Counted from the first letter of the stretch, positions 1 to 9,001 are shown. The stretch: 64,000 bases of DNA from Streptomyces sp. MRC013 (GCF_023614235.1 NZ_CP094264.1:2914001-2978000); one strand, 5' to 3'. The notes: generated by a model not told the origin, from the sequence alone. Made by a program: numbers and translations.

Positions 1-236
1 CCGGCGCCGGCAAGGGCATCCACACCCCGTTCCGTCCGCACCCCGACATCGCTTCCCCGCTCGCGCCGGACAACCGCGCCCACAACCGGCTCCTGCGCGG
101 CATCCGGGCCCTGGGCGAACGGGCCGCCGCTGAACTCAAGCAGCGCTGGCGCGCGCTGCAGCACGTCACGCTCAGCCCCAGCCGGATCGGACGCATCGCC
201 CAAGCCGCACTCGTCCTCAACAACTCATGGAAGTGA
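1..236 (+). CDS. IS5-type (DDE_Tnp_4) transposase, C-terminal fragment
   Basis: An open frame enters from the left edge (first full codon at base 3) and ends at TGA 234-236, giving 77 residues. The end reads NRAHNRLLRGIRALGERAAA, then a helix with ELKQRWRAL, and stops at LNNSWK. A conserved N-x-x-H-N-R block followed by a K-x-R-W helix is typical of the C-terminus of IS5-group DDE transposases that are common in Streptomyces. Only the tail is visible, so it cannot be said whether the element is intact. It lies next to the low-GC end of the RHS toxin locus, which fits a recombination-prone site. The terminal inverted repeat cannot be identified because its partner is outside the window. Confidence 0.75.
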   Translation, partial: GAGKGIHTPFRPHPDIASPLAPDNRAHNRLLRGIRALGERAAAELKQRWRALQHVTLSPSRIGRIAQAALVLNNSWK

Positions 237-431
237 CAACCGCTGAGAAAACGTCATTGTTCCCCATGCTTCGTCAACGGTCTCGAATATTTCGGCTCGG
301 CCTGTATCGAGGGCCCCATGGGCGGGCTTACTGGGGTTTTCGCATGCATGTTGCATCATATGAATTATGTGATGCTTTGGTTCTGCTCTTGTGCGTTCTG
401 CGCCAGGTCTGTAGTCGAGCCCCGATGGCCC
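237..431. other. Low-GC spacer between transposase tail and immunity gene
   Basis: No convincing coding frame is seen. Base composition drops well below the surrounding 70% GC. The stretch probably holds the right end of the insertion sequence and the 3' flank of the immunity gene. Confidence 0.4.
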
Positions 432-794
432 TCAAGAGGAGGACAAGATTTTCTGCTTTTCGGTCTCGTAGATCTCCAGCGCGTGAGCCTCGTGTTCGTA
501 GTAGGACTCCCAGAAGCCAACCTGACTCCACGGTTGCGGGCGCAAGGCAAATGATCCGGTTTCGAACTGGAAATATTGCCAGGTTGGTGGTAGGCGGTGG
601 CACGTCACGGTAAAAACTCTACTGTCGAAGAGGGCGGGGCCCTCCCCTGTGATGAATTCGACGCGAAAAGCCGTACCGCCGCCATTATGTGAGAGCACTT
701 CGAGAACTATGTACTCCCGACCTTCTTTGAGTGCGTCGACTCCTTGGAGAACTTTCGGGTTCGGTGTTTGAGGGAGGGTAAATTTAGCGCGCAT
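432..794 (-). CDS. Putative immunity protein of the RHS toxin
   Basis: This is a 120-aa soluble protein starting MRAKFTLPQTPNPKVLQGVD, with no signal peptide or membrane segment. I do not recognise the family. The start is ATG at 794, because that places the gene only 5 bp after the toxin stop on the same strand; a longer frame running upstream would overlap the toxin. Position immediately downstream of an RHS tip domain, small size and GC content below the neighbours are what is expected of a cognate immunity gene in polymorphic toxin loci. The immunity role is inferred only from context. It is rich in aromatic and acidic residues towards the C-terminus (WESYYEHEAHALEIYE), which could suit binding a basic nuclease. 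Confidence 0.6.
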   Translation of the reverse strand: MRAKFTLPQTPNPKVLQGVDALKEGREYIVLEVLSHNGGGTAFRVEFITGEGPALFDSRVFTVTCHRLPPTWQYFQFETGSFALRPQPWSQVGFWESYYEHEAHALEIYETEKQKILSSS

Positions 795-799
795 CCTGA

Positions 800-3700
800 T
801 TACCTTCTGTTCATGACTACCTTGTAGTCGTATAGGAGGATTTTGCCCGTTTCGGGGTTGTAGTAATAATGCACCTGAAAGTCTCCATAGGGGGACTGGT
901 GGGTTCTCGTGCTGTATTTTCCCCAATCCTCTAGGCTGCTGCCATCCGCAGTCATCAAGCTTCGTACCGCAGGGTTCCCGATGTCTATGCCATCAATCAC
1001 GCGACGAGACCCGGCGATTGCCTCCGCAGTAAGCCATCCTTCTTCGGTGAAGATTGATTGGGCTGATTCCCTGCGTAGTTGATCGGCGAGATTTTCCCCT
1101 TCAAGTGAACCGGATATGAAGTTTCCGTTGGCCTGCTTCCCCTCTTGGAGAGGGCAAGGCGCCAGCCCCAGCGGGTCGGTCCAGGTGTGAGGATTGTCGA
1201 CGTACGCCGCCGGGTTCGGTGCCGGGGCCAGCCCGAGCGGGTCGGGGCTCAGGTATCTGGCGGTCTCCGGGTCGTAGTGGCGGAAGACGTTGTAGTGGAG
1301 GCCGGTCTCCGGGTCGTAGTACTGGCCGGGGAAGCGGAGCGGGGTGTACGTGGTGCTGGTGGAGGACCAGGTGGTGGTGCCCCACAGCGTGGTGCGGGTG
1401 TGCCAGGCGAGGGCGCCGGACTCGTCGACGAGTTCGGACGGGGTGCCCACCAGGTCGGTGACCACGGCGAAGAAGCGGGCGTCGACGGCCTCCTGCGGGG
1501 CGTCCCGGCGCAGGAGGCGCTCGGTCTGGGCGAGGGGCTGGAGGCCCTTGTGGTCCCAGGTGAGGGCGACCGGGTGGGGGAGGTCCGGGGAGTCGGTGGT
1601 CTGCTCGCAGAGCGTGGTGCCGTCCCAGGTGAAGACGGTCTCCTCCAGGACCGTCTCGCCGTCGTCCGCCAGGCGCCGCTTCGCGGTGCGGCGGCCCAGC
1701 GGGTCGTACGCGTAGCGCCAGACCGTGCCGTCGGGGGTCGTGACCGAGGTGAGGCGGTCCTCCGGGTCCCAGGTGTAGCGCCAGGTGTCCGGTCCGCGCG
1801 ACAGGCGGGGCTTTTGGCGGAGGACGACGCGGCCCTGGGCGTCGTGTTCGTAGCGGACCCGGCCCGCGCGGGTGATGCGGGTGCCGGTGTACGCGCGGGG
1901 GCCCGTGGCCTCCCGGCCGGGGTGGGAGGCGGGCCAGGACGCTTCGGTCTGGTTGCCGGCCTCGTCGTAGGCGTACCGCTCCGTCCAGTCCGCCGCGCGG
2001 ACCGCCGTCACGCGGCCGGCCGCGTCGAGGTCGAAGCGGCGGGGGCCGGAGAGGAGGTCGTCGACGCCGGTGAGGTGGCCGTCGGCGCGGTAGGCGTAGG
2101 CGCGCTCCTGGAGGGTGCGGCCGGGCGCGCCCACGTGCTGGCGGGTGAGGCGGCCCAGTTCGTCGTAGGCGTGGGTGAGCCGGAACGCGCCGGAGAGGTG
2201 ACGGGACGTCTCCCGGCCCGCCGCGTCGTACGCGAAGGCGAGGGTGCGGCCCGACGTGGTGAGGTGCGTGCGGCGGCCCGCCGCGTCGTACGTCCACTCG
2301 CTCACCGCGCCCGTGGGCGTCGTGCGGTGCGTGCGGCGGCCCACCGCGTCGTACGCGTACCGCAGTTCCCTGCCGTTCACCGTCTCCGACAGCAGGCGGC
2401 CGTGGCGGTCGCGCAGACGGGTGAGGGTGGCGTCCGGGGAGACCGCCTCGGCCAGTTCGCCGAAGACGTCGTACGCGAAGGTGGTGACCGTCCCCGCCGC
2501 GTCCTTGCGGACGGTGCGGCCCAGCGCGTCCCGCTCGTAGCGGACCGTCTCGCCGAGGCCGTCGGTCCGGGCGGTCAGCCGGCCGGCCGGGTCGTGCTCG
2601 TACGTCAGCGTGCGGCCGTCGAAGTCGGTCTCCGACCGCAGGCGGCCCGCCTCGTCGTACTCGTAGGTCCAGGTCAGGCCCTGCGGGTTGCGGACCTCCA
2701 CCAGGCGCAGGTCGGTGTCGTGGGTGAACTCGTAGCGGACGCCGTCCGGGCCGGTGCGGGCCTTCAGCAGGTCGAAGTGGGTGTACTCGAAGCGCGACAC
2801 CCCGCCGAGCGCGTCGGTGTGGGTGAGGCAGTTGCCCTCGCCGTCGTAGGTCCACCTCTGCTCCGCGCCGTCCGGCTCGACGCGGCGGGACAGCAGGCCC
2901 TCGGGGGTCCACTCCAGGCGGGTCGTCGCGCCCAGCGGGTCGGTGACGGCCGTCGGGCGGCCCAGGGCGTCGCGGGTGCAGCGGGTCGTCGCGCCCAGCG
3001 GGTCGGTGACGGCGGCCGGGAGGCCCGCGGCGTCGCAGCGGACCGCGGTGGTGTGCCCGAGCGGGTCGGTCACCGACAGGAGGCGGCCCGCGTCGTCGTA
3101 CGCGAACGCGGTCGTCGCGCCCGACGGGTCGGTCACCGAGGTGCGGTTGCCGCGCTCGTCGTACGTCTGGCGCACCACCCGGCCGTCCGGGTGGACGATC
3201 CGCACCGGCAGGCCCAGGTCGTTGTGATCGGCCCTCGTCGAGCGGCCGTCGGGGTGGATCACCTCGGTGAGGTTGCCGCGCTCGTCGTAGGCGAAGCGGG
3301 TCGTGAGGCCCAGCGGGTCCGTGCGGGACAGCAGGCGGTTGCGGTGGTCGCGTTCGTACCGGGTGGTCGCGCCCAGCGGATCGGTCTCGGCGACGATCTG
3401 GTGGGCGGGGTTGACCAGGTAGCGGCGGGTGGCGCCGGCCGGGGTGGTGACCGTGGTGACGCGGTGGCCGGTCTCCGGGTCGGTCTCGTCGTAGGTGAAG
3501 CGGTGGGCGAGGTGGCCGTCCTGGCCGCCCTGGGCGACGCACCTGTCCAGGTCGTCGTAGGCGTAGTCGTAGCGGCTGCCGTTGCGGTCCGTCCAGGAGG
3601 TGATCCGGCCGCGGTCGTCGTAGGCGAAGCGGAGGGGCAGGCCCGAGGAGTCGACCACGTCGGTCAGGTGGCCGTCCGTGTAGCCGTAGCGGACGAGCTC

Positions 3701-5434
3701 CAGGTCCGTGCCGTCCGGCGCGCCGCCCGCCAGGTGCAGGGCCGTGACGCGACCGTCGCGGGTCGTCAGCCTCAGGTGGGGGCCGCCGTGGTGGACGATC
3801 GACGCGGGGGCGCCGGCCTCGTCGTACTCGAAGGTGATCAGGTTGCCGTTGCGGTCGTCCACCTGGCCGAGCAGGGCGCGGCCGGGCCGGTGCTCGGTGA
3901 AGTGCCAGGTGCTCCCCGTCTCCGGGTCGGTGACGGTGTAGCCGCCGTCGGCGTCGCGGCTCAGCGGCCGGCGCGGGCCGTGGCCCGGGAGCGTCGGCAC
4001 GCCGGGGGCGGGGTGCGGGTACGACAGGAGCAGCCCGTCGTCGCACACGAGGACCACGCCCTGCGCGTCGATCTCCAGCCGCTGGTCCGCCGTCGAGGCC
4101 CACGACGGGCCGAACCAGCGGCCCGCCCGGTAGTCCGAGGCGGCCCGGCGGCGGAAGACCAGGGGGAGGACGCCGGGGAGGACCACGTCCGTCTGGGGGA
4201 GGAACACGGCGCCCGTCGCCAGGTCGACCGGGTCGGTGTTCCCGGAGCAGACGGCGTCGTTGGTCCGCGACTGCCGCGTCGGTTCCGCCGTCCCCCGGCG
4301 CGCCGCCTGCGCCGCGTCGTCCGCGCCGTGCCGTGCCGCGCCCTTCGCCCCCGCCGTCGCCACCGTCTTGAGGCCGCCCGCGCCCTTGGCGCCCAGGAGT
4401 TCGAGGATCAGACGGCCGCCGGCCTCGCTCGGGTCCTTCTTCGCGGCTTCCCAGGCCCTGTCCAGCGCCTGGTCGGGGTGGACGGTCGTCGTCACCAGGC
4501 CGGCGAGGGTCATGCTGGTGTTCTTGTAGTACTCGGCCGGGTGCGTGACGTTGTACGGGTCGATCGGCAGGAGCGAGCGGACGAAGTTGGTCAGGCCGAT
4601 CGTGCCCTTCACCACGCCGCCGACGAAGTGGGTCCTCTCGATCCCCTGGGCCATCGCGGTGTCCTGCAGGGCGGCGAGCACCGTCTGGCCCGCCGACGGG
4701 TCGGGGGCGTGCCGCAGGGCGGCCTTCACCGAGGCCGCGGCGGCCCGCGCGGCCTCGTCCCGCTGCCGGCGCGCCGCCGCGAGGACCTCCTCGGCCTGCT
4801 CGCGCGGTCCCGCCCCCGGATCGGTGAACTCCGGGGGCCTGGGGAGCGGACGGTCCGACGTGAGGGAGGCGTTGTACGCGTCGACCTTCGCGTCGTGCGC
4901 GTCGACGGCCTTCCTCGACTCCTCGCGGCCCTTCCGGTGGAGGTCGATGGCCTCCTGCGCCATGGCCTGCGCCCGGGTGAGGACCTTCGCGTACGCTCCC
5001 AAGGCGGCCGCCGCCTCGCCGCAGGCGCCGGCCGCCCGCAGCCAGTCCGCGGGCAGCATGGCCGACCTCTCGCGGAACGCGTCGGCGGCCTCGCCCTTCC
5101 AGTCGGCGGAGTCCAGGCGCCTCAGGGCCTGGCCGACCGTGTCGAAGGCGCTTTCGAAGTCGCGGAGGTTCTTGGCCGTGGCCTCGATCGCGTCCGGTCC
5201 GCCGTGCACGAGTTCGTCGGCCTGCTCGGTCTGGCCGAGGCGCTGCTCGCGTACGTCCACGCCGAGCGACGAGGCGGTCTCGTCGCCCCAGTCCTCCAGG
5301 TCGTCGGCGACCCCCTCCGCGCCGACGCTCTCCAGGAACGCCCCGGTCCCGTCGGTCGCGCGGTCGATCGCCTGGCCGACGAAGCGCTTGGTGCCGTCCC
5401 AGGCGTTCCCCAGACCGTCCCAGACGCCACCCAT
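800..5434 (-). CDS. WXG/RHS-repeat polymorphic toxin with unclassified C-terminal domain
   Basis: A 1544-aa protein. Residues 1-200 form an alpha-helical WXG100-like region (W112-K-G) typical of type VII or Sec-independent actinobacterial export. A linker follows, then a DUF6531-like start of the RHS shell (DPVDLATGAVFLP) near residue 400. Dozens of YD repeats (TYDERGNRTSV, FAYDDAGRL) run to about residue 1350. The RHS core signature (FPGQYYDPETGLHYN) and the DPLGLAP cleavage motif then end the shell. Residues 1426-1544 are the exchangeable tip, with conserved-looking W, K, Y, T, H and D residues (DWGKYSTRTHQSPYGDFQVH, then YDYKVVMNRR). I cannot assign it to a named toxin family; a metal-independent RNase (BECR-like fold) is a guess. 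GC falls in the tip. It sits between an upstream ESX-like partner (1-bp overlap) and a small downstream immunity candidate. Confidence 0.9.
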   Translation of the reverse strand: MGGVWDGLGNAWDGTKRFVGQAIDRATDGTGAFLESVGAEGVADDLEDWGDETASSLGVDVREQRLGQTEQADELVHGGPDAIEATAKNLRDFESAFDTVGQALRRLDSADWKGEAADAFRERSAMLPADWLRAAGACGEAAAALGAYAKVLTRAQAMAQEAIDLHRKGREESRKAVDAHDAKVDAYNASLTSDRPLPRPPEFTDPGAGPREQAEEVLAAARRQRDEAARAAAASVKAALRHAPDPSAGQTVLAALQDTAMAQGIERTHFVGGVVKGTIGLTNFVRSLLPIDPYNVTHPAEYYKNTSMTLAGLVTTTVHPDQALDRAWEAAKKDPSEAGGRLILELLGAKGAGGLKTVATAGAKGAARHGADDAAQAARRGTAEPTRQSRTNDAVCSGNTDPVDLATGAVFLPQTDVVLPGVLPLVFRRRAASDYRAGRWFGPSWASTADQRLEIDAQGVVLVCDDGLLLSYPHPAPGVPTLPGHGPRRPLSRDADGGYTVTDPETGSTWHFTEHRPGRALLGQVDDRNGNLITFEYDEAGAPASIVHHGGPHLRLTTRDGRVTALHLAGGAPDGTDLELVRYGYTDGHLTDVVDSSGLPLRFAYDDRGRITSWTDRNGSRYDYAYDDLDRCVAQGGQDGHLAHRFTYDETDPETGHRVTTVTTPAGATRRYLVNPAHQIVAETDPLGATTRYERDHRNRLLSRTDPLGLTTRFAYDERGNLTEVIHPDGRSTRADHNDLGLPVRIVHPDGRVVRQTYDERGNRTSVTDPSGATTAFAYDDAGRLLSVTDPLGHTTAVRCDAAGLPAAVTDPLGATTRCTRDALGRPTAVTDPLGATTRLEWTPEGLLSRRVEPDGAEQRWTYDGEGNCLTHTDALGGVSRFEYTHFDLLKARTGPDGVRYEFTHDTDLRLVEVRNPQGLTWTYEYDEAGRLRSETDFDGRTLTYEHDPAGRLTARTDGLGETVRYERDALGRTVRKDAAGTVTTFAYDVFGELAEAVSPDATLTRLRDRHGRLLSETVNGRELRYAYDAVGRRTHRTTPTGAVSEWTYDAAGRRTHLTTSGRTLAFAYDAAGRETSRHLSGAFRLTHAYDELGRLTRQHVGAPGRTLQERAYAYRADGHLTGVDDLLSGPRRFDLDAAGRVTAVRAADWTERYAYDEAGNQTEASWPASHPGREATGPRAYTGTRITRAGRVRYEHDAQGRVVLRQKPRLSRGPDTWRYTWDPEDRLTSVTTPDGTVWRYAYDPLGRRTAKRRLADDGETVLEETVFTWDGTTLCEQTTDSPDLPHPVALTWDHKGLQPLAQTERLLRRDAPQEAVDARFFAVVTDLVGTPSELVDESGALAWHTRTTLWGTTTWSSTSTTYTPLRFPGQYYDPETGLHYNVFRHYDPETARYLSPDPLGLAPAPNPAAYVDNPHTWTDPLGLAPCPLQEGKQANGNFISGSLEGENLADQLRRESAQSIFTEEGWLTAEAIAGSRRVIDGIDIGNPAVRSLMTADGSSLEDWGKYSTRTHQSPYGDFQVHYYYNPETGKILLYDYKVVMNRR

Positions 5435-6075
5435 CAGCCCGCGTCCTCCGGTGATCCCCCGGCACGCCGGACGGCTTCGTCCGTCGGGTCGAACGCCTCG
5501 CGCTGGAGCGCTTCCATCCGCTCGCGTTCGCGGCTGTCGTAGACCCCGAGGTCCTCCAGGGAGTTCGCGAACTGGTGGTTGACGTCGTAGGCGACGTCGC
5601 TCCAGACCTGTTTCGACTGCCGGTGGGCCTCGTCGAACGACTCGCCGCTCCAGTCGGCGCCGTCGGTGGGCCTCTGGTCGCGGATCTCCTCCCAGCTCTT
5701 GGCCTGGACCTCCTCCTCCGACAGGTGGGGGTTGCCGTTGACGCCGTTCACGACGACCTTGATCGTGCCCTTGACGTACTGGTCCTGCTCGTGGAGCCCG
5801 CCCGCGGCGAGGCCGACGGCCACCGCGAACTCGTTGCCGCGCTGCATGAGGGTGCGCACGCCCCAGCCCCAGCGGTCGCAGAAGGCGCCGAACTCGTCGG
5901 CCAGGCCCCGGTGCCCCAGCTCCATCGCGGACAGCGCGAGCCCGGAGAAGCCGTTCCCCGTCGCGGCGTTGCCGATCGAGGTGAGGCCCTTCAGCTCCCC
6001 GTGCGCCTTGTCGATGCCCTCGGCCAACAGCCGGGCCGTGTCCGGCGGCAGCCTCAGTTCCGGTTCACCGCTCAT
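5434..6075 (-). CDS. ESX/WXG-like helical partner of the RHS toxin
   Basis: A 213-aa protein without signal peptide or transmembrane segments, mostly helical and charged, with W-x-G-like turns (DRWGWG, ADWSGE). Its stop shares one base with the ATG of the RHS gene, so the two are translationally coupled. Small helical proteins of this kind regularly precede WXG-headed RHS toxins in Streptomyces and are thought to act as secretion partners or chaperones. No enzymatic motif is visible. The function is inferred from context and general architecture only. Confidence 0.7.
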   Translation of the reverse strand: MSGEPELRLPPDTARLLAEGIDKAHGELKGLTSIGNAATGNGFSGLALSAMELGHRGLADEFGAFCDRWGWGVRTLMQRGNEFAVAVGLAAGGLHEQDQYVKGTIKVVVNGVNGNPHLSEEEVQAKSWEEIRDQRPTDGADWSGESFDEAHRQSKQVWSDVAYDVNHQFANSLEDLGVYDSRERERMEALQREAFDPTDEAVRRAGGSPEDAG

Positions 6076-6445
6076 GGAGTCCCCCCTCGCGCTCGTCGTC
6101 GAGATCCACCGCCGCCGCGTCCGGCACCACGCCCCGGGCCGGCGGGAACAGCACCCCGTCCGCGCCGCCCGCGTCCAGCGCCACGCCCCCCGGGACGCCG
6201 AGCAGCGGCACCATGACGTCCAGCAGCCGCGCGCCGAGCACCGTGCGGTACTCCCACACCCGGTCCGCCTCGCCCCTGGCGCGCGCGAAGCGGGCCAGGG
6301 ACTCCTCGTGGGAGAAGGCGCAGATCCAGCGGACGCCGCCCAGGTCCGCCGTCCACAGGCCGCCGCCGTCGGCGAGCGGGACGAGGACGGCGGTGCGGCG
6401 GAACTCGCCCAGGAGGACGGCGAACTCCCGCCGGGCTTCAGTCAT
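6065..6445 (-). CDS. SseB-like N-terminal domain protein
   Basis: A 126-aa protein starting MTEARREFAVLLGEFRRTAV. The pattern of an N-terminal helix, LVPLADGGG, a hydrophobic strand with WICAFSHEESLARF, and a C-terminal LDAGG / LFPP block resembles the SseB N-terminal domain family, which often accompanies type VII or RHS toxin loci in actinomycetes. The start is ATG 6445; the longer frame extending upstream is Pro/Arg-rich and unlikely to be translated. It overlaps the next gene by 11 bp, giving a three-gene unit with the ESX-like and RHS genes. The molecular role is unknown. Confidence 0.7.
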   Translation of the reverse strand: MTEARREFAVLLGEFRRTAVLVPLADGGGLWTADLGGVRWICAFSHEESLARFARARGEADRVWEYRTVLGARLLDVMVPLLGVPGGVALDAGGADGVLFPPARGVVPDAAAVDLDDEREGGLHER

Positions 6446-6730
6446 CGCGTCTGGAAATAATCGTTGCAGTCGCGGTCTCGGCGGCCGCCGCCCCGGTGCC
6501 GGAGCCGACGCACCCCGCGGCGCGTCCAGGTACGCGATCCGCGACGACCTGCGCGGTTCCCCCGTCACGATGACTTCCTCATGGTCCGCCCCCCCATGTG
6601 GCCATGAGGTGGATCATCACATGTACCGGTTTTCGGGTGCAATGAGGTTCCGTGCTCACTCGGGTAGGGGATCGACACCTAGACTGGTCGGGGCGCGGAT
6701 GGCTGTCCTACTGCATACGGGGGTTTGACG
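6446..6730. promoter_or_regulatory. Divergent promoter region, toxin operon / cell-wall hydrolase
   Basis: The toxin operon leaves to the left and the hydrolase gene to the right. The stretch around 6580-6660 is less GC-rich than its flanks and must carry both promoters. A run of five G at 6719-6723 is the Shine-Dalgarno of the hydrolase. I cannot define -35 or -10 boxes with confidence. Confidence 0.4.
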
Positions 6731-7744
6731 GTGCGTAAGACGTGGCTGGTGGGCGGGGTCGTCCTCGGGGCCTGCCTGAGTTTCGTCGCGCTCCTGGTGG
6801 TCGGGACCTACGTCGTCGCCGCCCAGCTCGCCGGCGGGGGAGGCGTGCGGGGGGCGGTGGGACTGGTCAAGGGCGCCGTCCCGGCCGCGTACCAGCCGCT
6901 CGTGCAGCGGTGGGGGAACCTCTGCCCGGCGGTCAACCCGGCCCTCCTCGCCGCCCAGCTGTACCAGGAGAGCGGCTGGAACCCCCGCGCGCAGAGCCAC
7001 GCCCAGGCGCAGGGCATCGCGCAGTTCATCCCCGGCACCTGGGCCGCGCACGGCGTCGACGGGGACAAGGACGGCGACCGGGACGTCTGGGACCCCGACG
7101 ACGCCATCCCGTCGGCCGCCTCCTACGACTGCTCCCTCGCCCGGTACGTGAAGGACGTCCCCGGCGACCCCACCGACAACATGCTCGCGGCGTACAACGC
7201 CGGTGCGTACGCGGTCATCAAGTACGGGGGCGTCCCCCCGTACAAGGAGACCCGGAACTACGTCCGGATCATCCGCTCCCTGGAGAAGAGCTTCGCCCGG
7301 CCGGTCGGCCCCGTCGAGCCGTCGCGGCAGGCCGCCGGGGCGATCTACTTCGCGCAGAAGCAGCTCGGCAAGCCCTATCTGTGGGGCGGCGAGGGCACCC
7401 CCGAGCAGGGCGGCCGGTTCGACTGCTCCGGGCTCACCCAGGCCGCGTACCGCACCGTGGGCATCGAGCTGCCTCGCGTCGCCAACGACCAGTACAATGC
7501 CGGCCCCCACCCCTCGCGGGACGAACTGCTTCCCGGGGACCTCGTGTTCTTCTCCGACGACCTGACGGACTCCCGGGCCATCCGGCACGTCGGCATGTAC
7601 GTCGGCGGCGGGTACATGATCAACGCGCCCTACACCGGCGCCGTCATCCGCTTCGACAAGATCGACACACCGGACTACTTCGGCGCCACCCGCGTGACCA
7701 GGGACGGGGCGCAAGCGCTCCCGCAGGGCGACGCCGGCACCTGA
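6731..7744 (+). CDS. Bifunctional lytic transglycosylase / NlpC-P60 (C40) endopeptidase
   Basis: A 337-aa envelope protein predicted to cut peptidoglycan in both glycan and peptide parts. Residues 5-31 are a hydrophobic signal anchor. A transglycosylase (SLT, goose-lysozyme-like) domain follows, with catalytic Glu in LYQESGWNP (E80), the AQGIAQF motif and a Ca-like DKDGDRDVWD loop. The C-terminal third is NlpC/P60: catalytic Cys in FDCSGLTQ and His in RHVGMYVG. GTG 6731 is preferred as start because the GGGGG at 6719-6723 is 7 bp upstream of it; an upstream TTG at 6725 would leave only 1-2 bp. It stands alone, divergent from the toxin operon. Such two-domain enzymes act in cell-wall remodelling or conjugative transfer. 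Confidence 0.88.
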   Translation: MRKTWLVGGVVLGACLSFVALLVVGTYVVAAQLAGGGGVRGAVGLVKGAVPAAYQPLVQRWGNLCPAVNPALLAAQLYQESGWNPRAQSHAQAQGIAQFIPGTWAAHGVDGDKDGDRDVWDPDDAIPSAASYDCSLARYVKDVPGDPTDNMLAAYNAGAYAVIKYGGVPPYKETRNYVRIIRSLEKSFARPVGPVEPSRQAAGAIYFAQKQLGKPYLWGGEGTPEQGGRFDCSGLTQAAYRTVGIELPRVANDQYNAGPHPSRDELLPGDLVFFSDDLTDSRAIRHVGMYVGGGYMINAPYTGAVIRFDKIDTPDYFGATRVTRDGAQALPQGDAGT

Positions 7745-7890
7745 CCGGGGCGGCCCGGCCGCGGGCCGGTATCTCTCTTCGGTAACGTCGTGTGAGTGTT
7801 TGGTGGAGCGCGGAACGCCCCCTCACACGGGTCGTTCCCCCGACTGACCGCACCCACCGCACCGCAGCACAAGGCAAGGGGCCGCAGCGC

Positions 7891-8610
7891 ATGGCCGAAC
7901 TCGCATCGGACGGTACGAACCCCGATGTCAGCCTGCTCTACGACATCAACGGGCTGGCGAAGGCCGCCCCGGGCTGGTTCGACCGCGTCATGGGGTTCGT
8001 CGGCGAGTACGGGATCATGCTCGGCCTCGTCCTCGTGGTCCTCTGGTGCTGGTGGAGCGCCCGGCGGCGCGGCACGCCGGAGGACTCCGTCTCCGCGACC
8101 GCCGGAATCGTCTGGTCGCCGCTCGCCGCCGTGATCGCCCTGCTGGTCAACATCCCGATCCGCGGCTTCGTCGAGCGCCCCCGGCCGTTCCTCGACCACG
8201 AGGGGCTGGAGGTCCTCGCGAGGGGCAAGACGGACTTCTCGTTCGTCAGTGACCACTCCACCATGGCCATGGCCGTCGCGGTCGGCCTGTTCATCGCCGA
8301 CAAGCGCTTCGGCCTCACCGCCATCGTCCTCGCCCTCGCGGAGGGTTTCTGCCGCGTCTACATGGGCGTCCACTACCCGACCGACGTCGTCGGCGGCTTC
8401 GCCCTCGGCACCGCCGTCGCCCTGCTCCTCGCGCCCGTCGCCCTGACGCTGCTGACGCCGCTGACCTCCGCCCTCGCCCGCTCCCCGCGCGCGGGAAGGC
8501 TCGTACGGTCCCGGAAAGCTCCCCGGGGCGGCCCGCGGCACGAGACGGTCGCGCTGGCGGACCCGCGCCTCGGGGCGGGCGGCGGTGAGGAACGCGGCCT
8601 CGCCGCCTAG
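7891..8610 (+). CDS. PAP2-family membrane phosphatase
   Basis: A 239-aa polytopic protein, probably an undecaprenyl-pyrophosphate or phosphatidate phosphatase. The PAP2 active-site motifs are recognisable: motif 1 around RGFVERPRPF, motif 2 as FVSDHS in place of the usual PSGHS, and motif 3 as CRVYMGVHYPTDVVGG with the catalytic His and the Asp. Five or six hydrophobic helices surround these. The start is ATG 7891 with AAGGGG about 10 bp upstream. The C-terminal 40 residues are basic and probably cytoplasmic. Its substrate cannot be told from sequence. Confidence 0.85.
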   Translation: MAELASDGTNPDVSLLYDINGLAKAAPGWFDRVMGFVGEYGIMLGLVLVVLWCWWSARRRGTPEDSVSATAGIVWSPLAAVIALLVNIPIRGFVERPRPFLDHEGLEVLARGKTDFSFVSDHSTMAMAVAVGLFIADKRFGLTAIVLALAEGFCRVYMGVHYPTDVVGGFALGTAVALLLAPVALTLLTPLTSALARSPRAGRLVRSRKAPRGGPRHETVALADPRLGAGGGEERGLAA

Positions 8611-8803
8611 GACGGACCCCGGAGTGCCGCGCTGCGCCCCGCGGCCGGTCCGGCTCCCCCGCCGAGGGGCTCGCCGGTGGGGGCGCGGCGGGCGCGGCGG
8701 GCAGGAGGACGCGGGCGCGCCGGACCCGCCGTCCGGTGCGGTCCGGCCGGTCCGTTCGGTCCGGCCGCGGGCCCGCGGCAGCGGTGCGTGGCGGCCCGCG
8801 GCG

Positions 8804-9001
8804 TCATCCCTGCGCGGGCCGCTCCTGTTCCGACGTGTGGGCGGCGGCGTCCGTCCGGGCCCGTTCGCGGGAGCGGCGGGCCGGTCCGCACCAGCCGCAG
8901 GCGCAACGCGCGAGGGCGAAGGCGCCGCGTTCGGTGATGGTCGTGCGGTGCGGAACGTCGGCCGCGGTCCCCGGTGCTGATGGCGCGTCATGCGTGTGCA
9001 C
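8804..9001 (-). CDS. Small CxCGW protein
   Basis: A 65-aa frame from a GTG start with the core LARCACGWCGPARRSRERAR followed by TDAAAH. I recall short actinomycete proteins with the pattern C-x-C-G-W-x-G-P-x-R-R and a following DA-x-x-H helix, annotated only as hypothetical; they look like single zinc-ribbon-type or DNA/RNA-associated modules. No strong Shine-Dalgarno is visible and the start is uncertain, since only non-ATG starts are available close by. It lies in an otherwise empty 530-bp interval between the PAP2 and lipoprotein genes. Confidence 0.5.
   Translation of the reverse strand: MHTHDAPSAPGTAADVPHRTTITERGAFALARCACGWCGPARRSRERARTDAAAHTSEQERPAQG

Noticed and set aside
1101..5542. 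Very long open frames on both strands opposite the RHS gene
   Set aside because: They are shadows of a GC-rich repetitive gene: Arg/Pro/Val-rich, with no domain or ribosome site.
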